Both the position numbers and the translations under genes were made by a program. DNA of 45,028 nucleotides. Origin: Ruminococcus flavefaciens (GTDB taxonomy: Bacteria > Bacillota > Clostridia > Oscillospirales > Ruminococcaceae). The DNA lies in assembly GCA_023662725.1 (NCBI GenBank), contig JAMPIL010000013.1, positions 1-45,028 on the forward strand. The letters run 5' to 3'. How positions within the stretch are numbered: the stretch's first letter is position 1; each line of letters starts with the position of its first letter. The notes under the pieces were generated by a model that worked only from the letters and a program-made list of their open reading frames with translations, was not told the DNA's origin and ran no database searches. Below, piece by piece: positions 21,740-29,980 of the stretch.

Positions 21740-24094
21740 ATGGAGGAAAAGCCGCTTCATATCGAAGGAACGGTTGAAACCGTTCTATTCAAAAACGAGT
21801 TGAACGGATATGCTGTTGTTGACCTTGATGCAGGAGGTGAAATGATCACTGCTGTAGGCGATCTCGGAGATGTTGAAGAGGGAGAAGGTCTTATTCTTGA
21901 GGGACAGTATGTAAGCCATAAAAAATTCGGAACTCAGTTTCGTGCGGAATACTGCGAAAGAAAACTTCCTGATACTGTTGTTAATATAGAAAAATATCTC
22001 GCTTCCGGCGCTGTGAAGGGAATAGGTCCTGGACTGGCAAAAAAAATCGTTAATGTTTTCGGGGATAAAACGCTTGATATTATGGAAAATGATCCTCACA
22101 GACTCAGTGAAATCAAAGGCATTTCCGCTTCTAAATGTGAAGAAATTGCCGCCGAAGCGAGAAAACTCTTCTCTTTAAGATGCATTATGACATTTCTTTC
22201 GCAATATGATATCAAATCTCAGTATGCTATGAATACATACAGAAAATTCGGCGGCGACGCTATAGAGCTTCTTAAACTGAATCCGTATCTTCTTTGCGGC
22301 GACGCTATTGAACTTGAATTTGAAAAAGCTGATAATATTGCTCTTGATCTTCATATAGAAAAAAACTCTGAAAAACGTATTATTGCAGGTATTCAGCATA
22401 TTCTCAAAGCAAACGCTTCAATAGGTCATACCTGTCTTCCGCTTGCGGTTTTAAGTGAAAAAGCTCAGAAAGCTCTTGGCGTATCAGAAAGTGATTTTTA
22501 CAGCGCTTATAATATTGCTCTCGACGATAACGAGCTTTTTGAATACTGGAAAATTCAGCGTGAATACGTTTATCTGCCTGATTATTTCTATGCCGAACAA
22601 TTTATTACCGATAGAATCAACATTTTAAAGGACTTTTCCTCGCCGGAAGATTTTAACTGTGATACTCTTATAAATATTGAAGAGGAAGAGCATAATATAA
22701 AGTACGAAGCTCTCCAGCGAAAGGCTATTACTTCCGCTGTTTCACGGGGACTTATGATCCTTACGGGAGGACCGGGTACCGGAAAAACTACAACCTTGAA
22801 TGCAATTATCTCAATTTTTGAAAAACAAGGGAGCAGGGTTCTTCTTGCCGCTCCCACCGGAAGAGCAGCAAAGCGTATGTCTGATCTTACGGGATATGAA
22901 GCTAAAACCATTCATCGTCTGCTTGAAGTAGTTTACGATGCGGGAGGCAGGCTCGTTTTCGCTCATAACGAAAACAATCCTCTCGACTGCGACGTTCTTG
23001 TTATCGACGAAATGTCCATGGTCGATGTAGTTCTTTTTGAAAAATTACTTAGAGCTGTACGACTTGGCTGTAAACTTATAATGGTCGGTGACATCGATCA
23101 GCTCCCTTCAGTTGGAGCGGGAAATCTTTTGAGCGATCTCATCGAATGCGGAAAAGTCCCGGTTATTGAGCTTAAAGAGATCTTCCGTCAGGCAAGGAAA
23201 AGCTGTATCGTAACAAATGCTCATAAGATAGTATCGGGCGAGTATCCGGATCTTTCACGAAAAGACAGTGATTTCTTCTTCTTTAAAAGAAACGACTACG
23301 ATAAAGCGGCAGAGCTTCTTGCCAGTCTTACGCAAACAAGACTTCCAAGAGCTTATAATCTCAATCCTGTGGATGACATACAGATTCTGTGTCCGTCACG
23401 CAAGGGAACTCTTGGAACGGTCGAGCTGAACAGACTTCTTCAGGAAAAGCTGAATCCTCATGCTCCCGGCAAATCCGAATATAAAGGCTATCTTTATATT
23501 TTCCGTGAGGGCGACAAAATTATGCAGACTAAAAATAACTACGATATAGTCTGGAAAAGAGGAGACGAACAGGGTACGGGAGTTTTTAACGGCGATATAG
23601 GTCGTATAGTCAGCATTAAAGTTCCGGACAGGCTTGCTGTTCTCGATTTTGACGGCAGAAAAGCAGTGTTTACTTTCGATCAGCTTTCTCAGATAGAGCT
23701 TGCTTATGCGATAACAGTTCATAAAAGTCAGGGCTGTGAATTTGAAGTTGTTATTATGCCTCTGATGGATGGTTTCAATAAGCTGTCATATCGAAGTCTT
23801 CTGTATACGGCCGTTACAAGAGCTAAAAAGCTGCTAATTATTATCGGTCAGGAAGAGGAAGTTTATAAAATGGTCGATAATAATCGCAGCGCTAAGAGAT
23901 ATACTTGTCTTAAAAATATGTTGGGAGGTTCTCTTGATGAACAACAAGCAGAGCTTATTCTTAAACCGCAGTATGAGAAAATGAAGAAAAATGATTTAGA
24001 TAAAATAGGCATAGGTCTTGCCGAAACTCTTAATGATGAAGATATAAAAAAACTTAATGAAAAGTTGAACAGAAAGGATGATCAAAATGGCTAA
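21740..24094 (+). CDS. recD2: RecD2-type ATP-dependent DNA helicase
   Basis: RecD2 is a 5'-3' SF1B helicase found in bacteria with or without RecBC and linked to DNA repair and replication stress. This 784-residue protein has the N-terminal domain (HIEGTVETVLFKNELNGYAV) and helix-hairpin-helix repeats (GAVKGIGPGLAKKIVNVFG) that mark RecD2. Its helicase motifs are I GGPGTGKTT (about 342-350), Ia/Q AAPTGRAAKRMS, II VIDEMSMVD, III MVGDIDQLPSVGAG, IV ELKEIFRQA, and V/VI YAITVHKSQGCEFEVVI and YTAVTRAKK. The start is ATG 21740, nine bases after GGAGG; an in-frame ATG at 21701 lies before the SD. Its end overlaps the mreB start by eight bases, so the two are translationally coupled. Confidence 0.95.
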   Translation: MEEKPLHIEGTVETVLFKNELNGYAVVDLDAGGEMITAVGDLGDVEEGEGLILEGQYVSHKKFGTQFRAEYCERKLPDTVVNIEKYLASGAVKGIGPGLAKKIVNVFGDKTLDIMENDPHRLSEIKGISASKCEEIAAEARKLFSLRCIMTFLSQYDIKSQYAMNTYRKFGGDAIELLKLNPYLLCGDAIELEFEKADNIALDLHIEKNSEKRIIAGIQHILKANASIGHTCLPLAVLSEKAQKALGVSESDFYSAYNIALDDNELFEYWKIQREYVYLPDYFYAEQFITDRINILKDFSSPEDFNCDTLINIEEEEHNIKYEALQRKAITSAVSRGLMILTGGPGTGKTTTLNAIISIFEKQGSRVLLAAPTGRAAKRMSDLTGYEAKTIHRLLEVVYDAGGRLVFAHNENNPLDCDVLVIDEMSMVDVVLFEKLLRAVRLGCKLIMVGDIDQLPSVGAGNLLSDLIECGKVPVIELKEIFRQARKSCIVTNAHKIVSGEYPDLSRKDSDFFFFKRNDYDKAAELLASLTQTRLPRAYNLNPVDDIQILCPSRKGTLGTVELNRLLQEKLNPHAPGKSEYKGYLYIFREGDKIMQTKNNYDIVWKRGDEQGTGVFNGDIGRIVSIKVPDRLAVLDFDGRKAVFTFDQLSQIELAYAITVHKSQGCEFEVVIMPLMDGFNKLSYRSLLYTAVTRAKKLLIIIGQEEEVYKMVDNNRSAKRYTCLKNMLGGSLDEQQAELILKPQYEKMKKNDLDKIGIGLAETLNDEDIKKLNEKLNRKDDQNG

Positions 24095-25106
24095 TACCGA
24101 TATAGGTATAGATTTAGGAACTTCTAACATCGTTATGACAATGGGAAATAAAGGTGTGGTGTTAAGTGAACCGTCTGTTATTGCTTACAATACACGAACT
24201 GAACGTGTGATCGCTGTAGGAAAAGAAGCTTACGAAATGATCGGACGAAATCCTGATTACATAGCTGTTGCACGTCCGATAAACGAGGGAGTTATTTCTG
24301 ATGACGATCTTACGCACAGCATGATCCGTGAGTTTATCCTCAAAGTTGCAGGACACCAGCTTATCAAGCCGAGAATAATAATATGTATCCCCTCTTTTAT
24401 CACCGATATTGAAAGCAGAGCTGTAGTTGACGCTGCTAAAAGCGCCGGTTCAAGGCAGGTTTATCTTATTCAGAATCCTATCGCTGCAATGATCGGAGCA
24501 GGCGTTAATATTACTAAAGCCAAGGGACATCTGATTGTCGATATTGGAGGAGGCACGACTGATGTTGCTATCGTTTCAATGAACGGCGTAGTTACTTCGT
24601 ATACTATCAAAACTGCCGGAAATGCGATTGATCGTTCTATCGTTAAATATATGCAGAATAAATACAAGCTTCTTATTGGTGAAAGAACTGCTGAAAAGGT
24701 TAAGAAAGAACTTTGCAATCTTTATGATCCAAGCGATGAAATGACATATATCGTTAAAGGTAGAAGTCTGCTGAAAGGACTTCCGGCACAGGTACTTCTC
24801 AGCGAGACAGAACTTTTTGAGGCGATCGAGGACGATACTTTCGCTATAATGGAGGCTATAAGAAAAGTTCTGGAGGACGCTCCGCCTGAACTGGTCGGAG
24901 ATATTTACGATAACGGACTTCTTATGACCGGAGGCGGCGCGCTTCTCGGAGGTCTGCCGCAGCTTATCAAACGTACTCTCGGCATAAACTGTCATATCGC
25001 TAAGGACTCCATAAACTGCGTTGCCAAGGGTACGGGAATGGCTTTCGGAAAGATGACCACTCTGCTTGATGGATTTGAAACGGCTACTGTTTACAAATAT
25101 AGGTGA
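24087..25106 (+). CDS. mreB: MreB/Mbl-family actin-like cell-shape protein
   Basis: The 339-residue protein is a bacterial actin that forms membrane-bound filaments guiding lateral cell-wall synthesis. Phosphate-1 motif is GIDLGTSNIVM, phosphate-2 is LIVDIGGGTTDVAIVS, adenosine motif is LLMTGGGALLGGLPQLI, and connect motif KTAGNAIDRSI is seen. It is of typical length. The usual mreC and mreD genes do not follow, which suggests a second, Mbl-like paralogue; this is inference. The start is ATG 24087, eight bases after AAAGGA, rather than the ATG at 24078 that is nearly on the SD. Confidence 0.92.
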   Translation: MANTDIGIDLGTSNIVMTMGNKGVVLSEPSVIAYNTRTERVIAVGKEAYEMIGRNPDYIAVARPINEGVISDDDLTHSMIREFILKVAGHQLIKPRIIICIPSFITDIESRAVVDAAKSAGSRQVYLIQNPIAAMIGAGVNITKAKGHLIVDIGGGTTDVAIVSMNGVVTSYTIKTAGNAIDRSIVKYMQNKYKLLIGERTAEKVKKELCNLYDPSDEMTYIVKGRSLLKGLPAQVLLSETELFEAIEDDTFAIMEAIRKVLEDAPPELVGDIYDNGLLMTGGGALLGGLPQLIKRTLGINCHIAKDSINCVAKGTGMAFGKMTTLLDGFETATVYKYR

Positions 25107-25110
25107 CACC

Positions 25111-26085
25111 ATGCTGAAAATATCAAGAGAAGATATTGAAGCTGCAAAAAAATCGGACAACCGTATAGCTTCGTATATACAAAAATCTGTAGGAATAAGT
25201 TTTGCAATATTGCTCGCTATTTCAACTGCAAGTTTTTCACTTTCTAAAAATCGTTTAATCATATCTGTTCTAATCGTTGCCTTTAACTGCGTCATTCTGT
25301 TTTATACACAGTATATTGCCTGTTATTTTATCTATAAAAAGCGTTACGGCAAGAAAACGAAAAGTATTATAAAATACGTCAAGAAATATAAAAAGCTGAA
25401 CGATTTGCAGTTAGTTGAAATATGCTCCGACAGGTTTCTTGCGCATTTAAATACCTATATTAGTGAAGAAACAGATGCTTTTAATCTGTTTTCACTTAAA
25501 GTAACACGTTTCTATACTTATCTTAACAGATTGGAAAATGAAGCTGCATATAAAGAGCTTCAAGATATTGAAAAAAATTTTGATGAAAAGTTTCATTGTA
25601 AGTCAGATATTGTTTTTGTAAAATTAAATTACGCTATGCAGACCGATGATGACTTATTTAGACGGCTCGTTAATGAAAATCTTGAGCTTCTTGAAAAAGA
25701 AAAGGACGGATATCATTCGGCTTTGGCATATTCGCTTCTTACTGTTCACGAAAAAAGAATAGGTGGTAATTTCACCGAAGCTGTTGAACAGATAAAATTA
25801 AATGAAGAATATCTTTTCAAGGAAGTTGAGGCTTTCATTTATAAATGCGATATGCAAAAGAAAAACAAAACTTTTTTCATGTATGCAGCTACTTTACTAA
25901 ATAAAGCCGAACTTTTGATGAATATAGATAAAAAAGAAGAAAGTGCGGAAACGCTTAAAAAATCTTATGAATATATTCAAAAATTATCATGCGGTATACC
26001 GGAAATTTATACTCAGAACCGTCTGAAACTTATGAGCAGAATTGATTCGGAGAATGAATATGTTTTACCTCAGACACTTGACTAA
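25111..26085 (+). CDS. Membrane protein with helical TPR-like cytoplasmic domain, unknown function
   Basis: The 324-residue protein has two close membrane helices (about 26-45 and 49-70; SFAILLAISTASFS and SVLIVAFNCVILFYTQYIAC) followed by a highly basic stretch (YKKRYGKKTKSIIKYVKKYK) and a long helical domain (about 110-310) with TPR-like helix pairs (RLENEAAYKELQDIEKNFDE; LLNKAELLMNIDKKEESAET). It starts four bases after mreB with a weak SD (AGGTGA), which indicates translational coupling and a possible link to cell-shape control. I recognise no named family. The positive stretch after helix 2 predicts a cytoplasmic C-terminal domain. Confidence 0.7.
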   Translation: MLKISREDIEAAKKSDNRIASYIQKSVGISFAILLAISTASFSLSKNRLIISVLIVAFNCVILFYTQYIACYFIYKKRYGKKTKSIIKYVKKYKKLNDLQLVEICSDRFLAHLNTYISEETDAFNLFSLKVTRFYTYLNRLENEAAYKELQDIEKNFDEKFHCKSDIVFVKLNYAMQTDDDLFRRLVNENLELLEKEKDGYHSALAYSLLTVHEKRIGGNFTEAVEQIKLNEEYLFKEVEAFIYKCDMQKKNKTFFMYAATLLNKAELLMNIDKKEESAETLKKSYEYIQKLSCGIPEIYTQNRLKLMSRIDSENEYVLPQTLD

Positions 26086-26106
26086 TACTGAAAAAAGGGG
26101 TATAAT
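26078..26106 (+). promoter_or_regulatory. Sigma-A promoter of the Mrp-like gene
   Basis: TTGACT (26078-26083) and TATAAT (26101-26106) are 17 bases apart. The -35 box overlaps the last codons of the upstream gene, whose stop codon ends at 26085. Confidence 0.75.
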
Positions 26107-26139
26107 AAAATAACAACAACGTTTAAGGAGTGTTTTAAA

Positions 26140-26979
26140 ATGAGCGAATGTACACACGATTGCTCTTCTTGCGGTAGCGACTGTGCAAGCCGTCAGGAAC
26201 CTCAGAGCATGATCGAAAAACCAAATCAGATGAGTAAAATTAATAAAGTTATCGGCATTGTAAGCGGTAAAGGCGGAGTAGGAAAAACTATGGTTTCTTC
26301 ACTTCTTGCCGTTTCTATGCAGAGAAGAGGAAAAAATGTCGGCATTATGGACGCTGATATTACCGGACCTTCCGTTCCTAAGGCTTTCGGACTTCATGAA
26401 AAGGCTGATGCCTGCGAATTTGGCATTATTCCTTCAAAAAGTAAAATGGGAATTGACGTTATGTCCATAAATTTGCTCCTCGAAAACGAGAGCGATCCTG
26501 TAGTCTGGAGAGGTCCTGTTATTGCAGGAGTTGTAAAGCAATTCTGGACAGATGTTATCTGGAAGGATATTGATTATCTCTTCGTTGATATGCCTCCGGG
26601 AACCGGTGATGTTCCGCTTACAGTATTCCAGTCCGTTCCTGTTGACGGAATCGTTATCGTTACTTCTCCGCAGGAGCTTGTTTCCATGATCGTGGAAAAG
26701 GCAGTTAAAATGGCTAAGCTTATGAATATTCCGATTCTTGGAATCGTTGAGAATATGAGCTACTATGAATGTCCGGACTGCGGAAAGCGTCACAGCATTT
26801 ATGGTGAAAGTCATATTGAAGAGATCGCCGCTGAATACGGTATTCCGGTTCTCGCAAGACTTCCTATCAATACAGAGCTTGCTAAGCACTGCGATCAGGG
26901 CACTATCGAACTTTATGAGGGCGACTGGCTTGACCATGCTGTTGATTATATTGCAGAAAACTGCAATTCTGATAAATAA
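26140..26979 (+). CDS. Mrp/NBP35 family iron-sulfur carrier P-loop ATPase
   Basis: This 279-residue protein belongs to the ApbC/NBP35 group, which assembles and transfers 4Fe-4S clusters to target enzymes in the cytoplasm. The N-terminal four-cysteine motif (CTHDCSSCGSDC, residues 4-15) is of NBP35 type. The deviant Walker A is GIVSGKGGVGKT (about 38-49), the switch region DADITGPSVPKAFGL is conserved, Walker B-like sequence is YLFVDMPPGTGDVPL, and the C-terminal CPDCGKRH pair can hold a bridging cluster. ATG 26140 lies nine bases after AAGGAG. It has its own promoter and terminator. Confidence 0.93.
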   Translation: MSECTHDCSSCGSDCASRQEPQSMIEKPNQMSKINKVIGIVSGKGGVGKTMVSSLLAVSMQRRGKNVGIMDADITGPSVPKAFGLHEKADACEFGIIPSKSKMGIDVMSINLLLENESDPVVWRGPVIAGVVKQFWTDVIWKDIDYLFVDMPPGTGDVPLTVFQSVPVDGIVIVTSPQELVSMIVEKAVKMAKLMNIPILGIVENMSYYECPDCGKRHSIYGESHIEEIAAEYGIPVLARLPINTELAKHCDQGTIELYEGDWLDHAVDYIAENCNSDK

Positions 26980-26992
26980 TTGATAATATAAC

Positions 26993-27022
26993 AAGGCTGT
27001 TTCATTTAATTGCAACAGCCTT
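26993..27022 (+). terminator. Terminator of the Mrp-like gene
   Basis: AAGGCTGTT (26993-27001) pairs exactly with AACAGCCTT (27014-27022), followed by a T-rich stretch. Confidence 0.8.
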
Positions 27023-27043
27023 GATTTTATTCTTAGGGTAACA

Positions 27044-27133
27044 TCATTTACTTTTCATGTAAATGATTAAGGGGACTCTGTCACCTTTAGTATCACTTGT
27101 CGGTTCGGTTGGTGCTTCTGTTTCGCAGATGTG
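27044..27133 (-). pseudogene. Possible C-terminal remnant of a secreted Thr/Pro-linker protein
   Basis: Between two stops the minus strand reads CETEAPTEPTSDTKGDRVPL and then IIYMKSK. The TEAPTEPT segment is typical of linkers in ruminococcal secreted proteins. No start or SD is present, and the frame is closed just upstream, so it is at best a decayed remnant. Confidence 0.3.
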
Positions 27134-27434
27134 TCAACTGGATACCCGCCCCCTGCCAAAGGGACGTACAGTCCTTTTGAAAACCCGGTATTAATCTTAT
27201 CAGATATCCATAAAGGTTATCTGATAAGATTAGGGCAGTATGCCCGGACGGAAATAACTTCGTTTTACAAGGAATCAAAGAAACAATGTCCGCTGAATCA
27301 ACATAAAAACGTAAATGCTTTTGCTATGATAATTTTAAACAAGAATCAAATTAATTTTATTTCAAGTAAAGCGGCTGATTCAGATAATTCGATTTCTATG
27401 TCGCCGATTTAAGGAAGATTATCAGGCAGAGCGA
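27134..27434. other. Gene-less stretch with a long inverted repeat
   Basis: I see no credible gene. The main structure is the 15-bp inverted repeat at 27192-27232. The plus-strand reading at 27131-27412 lacks an SD and family resemblance. The stretch lies between a coding remnant and the GH3 pseudogene and is probably decaying DNA. Confidence 0.5.
27192..27232. repeat. 15-bp perfect inverted repeat, unexplained
   Basis: TAATCTTATCAGATA (27192-27206) is exactly complementary to 27218-27232. With one internal mismatch the stem extends inward by CC/GG pairs, leaving a five-base loop. No T-run follows, so it is not a usual terminator. Confidence 0.6.
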
Positions 27435-28249
27435 CTATATATTATATTCCGAAAAAGCATCATAGCTTTCGGAAGCAATTATCTTTGTTTCAAGCTTTAT
27501 TCCGGCGATTTTAAGCTGCAATACATTGTCTCCGAGAACAGATGATGCATAAAACAAAAGTTTGTTTTTTCCCTTGAAGAAAACATCTTTGTAAACCGTA
27601 TGCCAACTCCAGCCATGAGTTTTTATATAATGGCGGCGTAGTTTTCTTGAATATAAAATTCGTATCCCAGAGCTGACATCACAGCTTTGAGCTTCAATAA
27701 TATCCTCTCTTAGGGCTGGTTTTCCGCCTGGTATCTGAAGCCCTGACGTTAATTTTATATTCTCTGACGAAGTGCCTGCCATAAAAATATACAAACCTAC
27801 CTCAAGAATCATTTTATTGCTGTGTAGATCATAAATCTAAAGAATATGCTCCGGAATCTCCATAACGATAGTTTGAAATTCTCCGGCTTTAATGTGTACT
27901 CTTTCAAATCCGCAGAGTTTCTTTATTGGACGCTTTACTGATGAATCTCTTACAGTAAAATAAAGCTGAACCACTTCGTCTCCTTCAATATCAGAAGTGT
28001 TTTTAACTATGACCGATGCCGTTATTCTTTAGAAGCACTACTTGTTCCAGCGATACACGAAGATTTATTCGGCGTGCTTCTTCATTATCTACTATATCTT
28101 TTGAAATTTCATCATACGGACAATCATTTGAAAACTGTCCAAGCCGTTCAACACCATGCTGATGAGTTGAGAGAAGCATAATTTTTTCATCAATAGAAAG
28201 TTGAGATGTCATTTCCTCTGCCATTTTCTGAAATTTTTTCTTTATTCAT
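27435..28249 (-). pseudogene. GH3 beta-glucosidase/xylosidase pseudogene
   Basis: An intact SD (AAAAGGAG) and ATG 28249 open MNKEKIS, after which the frame shifts into MAEEMTSQLSIDEKIMLLST, a typical GH3 N-terminus ending GVERLG. The catalytic domain is missing. The frame resumes with EEARRINLRVSLEQVVLLKN, the mid-protein GH3 motif. It then ends at GIGHS and shifts again into VIVKNTSDIEGDEVVQLYFT and KRPIKKLCGFERVHIKAGEF, the C-terminal FnIII-like GH3 domain. A TAG at 27837-27839 interrupts that domain, which continues in frame through LEVGLYIFMAGTSSENIKLT to 27435. At least two frameshifts, one stop and large deletions are present. Its promoter (28301-28329) looks intact. Intact GH3 relatives release terminal sugars from oligosaccharides. 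Confidence 0.88.
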
Positions 28250-28300
28250 TTAATCACTCCTTTTCAAAATCAGATGCCTATACTGGAACTGATTTTTTCT

Positions 28301-28329
28301 ATTATAATTTTATAAATCAAATTTGTCAA
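28301..28329 (-). promoter_or_regulatory. Promoter of the GH3 pseudogene
   Basis: On the minus strand TTGACA (28324-28329) and TATAAT (28301-28306) are 17 bases apart, a full consensus promoter. Confidence 0.8.
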
Positions 28330-28335
28330 TAAAAA

Positions 28336-28369
28336 AAGAACTGACGAACTTTTCGGTACGTCAGCTCTT
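28336..28369 (-). terminator. Terminator of the Pro/Thr-rich membrane protein gene
   Basis: AAGAACTGACG (28336-28346) pairs with CGTCAGCTCTT (28359-28369) with one mismatch; on the minus strand it is followed by a T-run. Confidence 0.65.
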
Positions 28370-28386
28370 AGCGGTTTTAATTAAAT

Positions 28387-29010
28387 TTACCACGTTCCGG
28401 TATCGCCGCCTCCTGAAGAACTATCCCCACCGTCTCCTGTAGCCGGTTCTGGCGGAACAGGGGGATCTGTCGGAATATCAGGGGGGACATCAGTTATCGG
28501 CTCACTCGGAGGCTCAGTAGGATTATCTACTACTGGATTCGGATCGCTTGTCGGCTCAGGATAATTTGGTTCCTCCGGGTAATTTGGCTCCTCCGGATAT
28601 TCAGGATCCCAGGCAGTTGTGACCGTCGTTTCGTTTCCTTCATAAGAATAATCTCCAGTCATAATGTGTCCGCCGGAATAAAATCCCGAACCGGTTGTAA
28701 CATTTATTACAAAATCCTTACGGATAGTTGTTCGTGCGAGGGATGTTGTAGCAGATTTAGATTCGCCCTTTGAAACAAGAAGTGAATCATCTGATACAGT
28801 TGTTGTAACAACAGTCTGTGTATCAGAACTGTTATTTTTTGAAACGCTTTCACGTCCGAAGCTTGCTATTACCTTCTCAGAAGGCGTAATCGGAAACATA
28901 ATAAAAAAGCACAGTATAAGCAACGTCATCATCACGAAGCAAAAACATGATACAAGCGTAATTTTTGTGGATTTTTTCAGATTGCCAAAAAATTCCTTGA
29001 CCTTGTCCAT
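28387..29010 (-). CDS. Membrane-anchored Thr/Pro-rich surface protein, unknown function
   Basis: The 207-residue protein has a short basic cytoplasmic start (MDKVKEFFGNLKKSTK), one membrane helix (about 17-42; ITLVSCFCFVMMTLLILCFF), a Ser/Thr-rich stretch, a small segment around INVTTGSGFYSGGHIMTGDY, a Pro-rich repeat area (YPEEPNYPEEPNYPEPTS; EPPSEPITDVPPDIPTDPP) and a Gly/Ser end (GDGGDSSSGGGDTGTW). It is probably exposed outside the membrane. No enzyme domain is visible. The start is ATG 29010, chosen for the AGGAG nine to ten bases upstream; an earlier in-frame start at 29046 lacks an SD. It follows sigG in the same direction with a gap of about 100 bases. Confidence 0.65.
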   Translation of the reverse strand: MDKVKEFFGNLKKSTKITLVSCFCFVMMTLLILCFFIMFPITPSEKVIASFGRESVSKNNSSDTQTVVTTTVSDDSLLVSKGESKSATTSLARTTIRKDFVINVTTGSGFYSGGHIMTGDYSYEGNETTVTTAWDPEYPEEPNYPEEPNYPEPTSDPNPVVDNPTEPPSEPITDVPPDIPTDPPVPPEPATGDGGDSSSGGGDTGTW

Positions 29011-29113
29011 TTTATAACACTCTCCTGAAAATATATTTATAATCATTAGTTATTATACAGTATATTTTCAGAAAAGTCAAGTGTAATCAACATTTTTTAA
29101 AATATAAAACAAT

Positions 29114-29887
29114 TCAAACGCTGTCTTTTATTCGATTTATTGCACCTTTTTCAAGACGTGAGACCTGCGCCTGAGAAATTCCGATCTCGTTCGCTACTTC
29201 AACCTGAGTTTTTCCTTTAAGAAATCTTAGATAAAGAATATTTCTTTCACGGTCGCCAAGATTTTTTATTGCATCACGAATAGATATTTCATCCATTTTG
29301 CTTTCAACGTCGTTACGGTCGCCGATCTGATCCATAATATAAACGGTATCCTCAGAATCGGAATAAACCGGTTCGTAAAGCGAAACAGGATCGCTTATAC
29401 TTTCAAGAGCGATAACGACAGACGAGCGTTTCTCACCTATTTCCTTGGCAATTTCCTCCATATTAGGCTCACGCTGAAACTCGCAGGTCAGCTTTTCTTT
29501 CGCCTGTATTGCCTTATATGCCAGATCACGCAAAGAACGGCTTACCTTTACATGACTATAATCACGAAGATGTCGTCGAAGCTCTCCGCTTATCATAGGG
29601 ACACAGTATGTTGAAAAACGAACTTCCTTGGTTAAATCAAAATTATTTATTGCTTTAATAAGTCCGACAACACCTATTTGAAAAAGGTCGTCAACATCCT
29701 CTCCCCTGCCTGTAAAACGCTGTATTACGCTTAAAACAAGTCGAAGGTTTCCTTTTATAAGTTTATCTCTCGCCACCTTGCTTCCTGTTGCTTTTATTTC
29801 TTTAAGAAGAGCAATTTTCTCACTTTCTTTTAAAACGATCAGCTCGGAAGTATTTATTCCTGAAATTACAACCTTGTTATATGCCAT
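29114..29887 (-). CDS. sigG: RNA polymerase sporulation sigma factor SigG
   Basis: SigG controls late forespore genes in endospore formers. The 257-residue protein has the SigG N-terminus MAYNKVVISGINTSELIVLK. Region 2 is LIKGNLRLVLSVIQRFTGRG with EDVDDLFQIGVVGLIKAINN and VRFSTYCVPMI. Region 3 is VSRSLRDLAYKAIQ with EPNMEEIAKEIG, and region 4 is LGDRERNILYLRFLKGKTQV and EIGISQAQVSRLEKGAI. SigF is its closest relative, but the N-terminal motif NKVxISGxNT favours SigG. The SD is GAGGAG before ATG 29887. The spoIIGA-sigE genes that often precede it are absent here, and I did not find a clear SigF/SigG-type promoter upstream. Confidence 0.9.
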   Translation of the reverse strand: MAYNKVVISGINTSELIVLKESEKIALLKEIKATGSKVARDKLIKGNLRLVLSVIQRFTGRGEDVDDLFQIGVVGLIKAINNFDLTKEVRFSTYCVPMISGELRRHLRDYSHVKVSRSLRDLAYKAIQAKEKLTCEFQREPNMEEIAKEIGEKRSSVVIALESISDPVSLYEPVYSDSEDTVYIMDQIGDRNDVESKMDEISIRDAIKNLGDRERNILYLRFLKGKTQVEVANEIGISQAQVSRLEKGAINRIKDSV

Positions 29888-29980
29888 AATAATATCTCCT
29901 CAAAACGAGTATTAATGATATTATTATGGGCAATTATTTCCGGCATAATCACTGGAAAATTATGGTGGCGGAGCTCAGGA

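Noticed and set aside
27131-27412. 93-residue plus-strand reading in the gap after the Mrp-like gene
   Set aside because: It lacks an SD site and crosses the inverted repeat; its composition is not protein-like.
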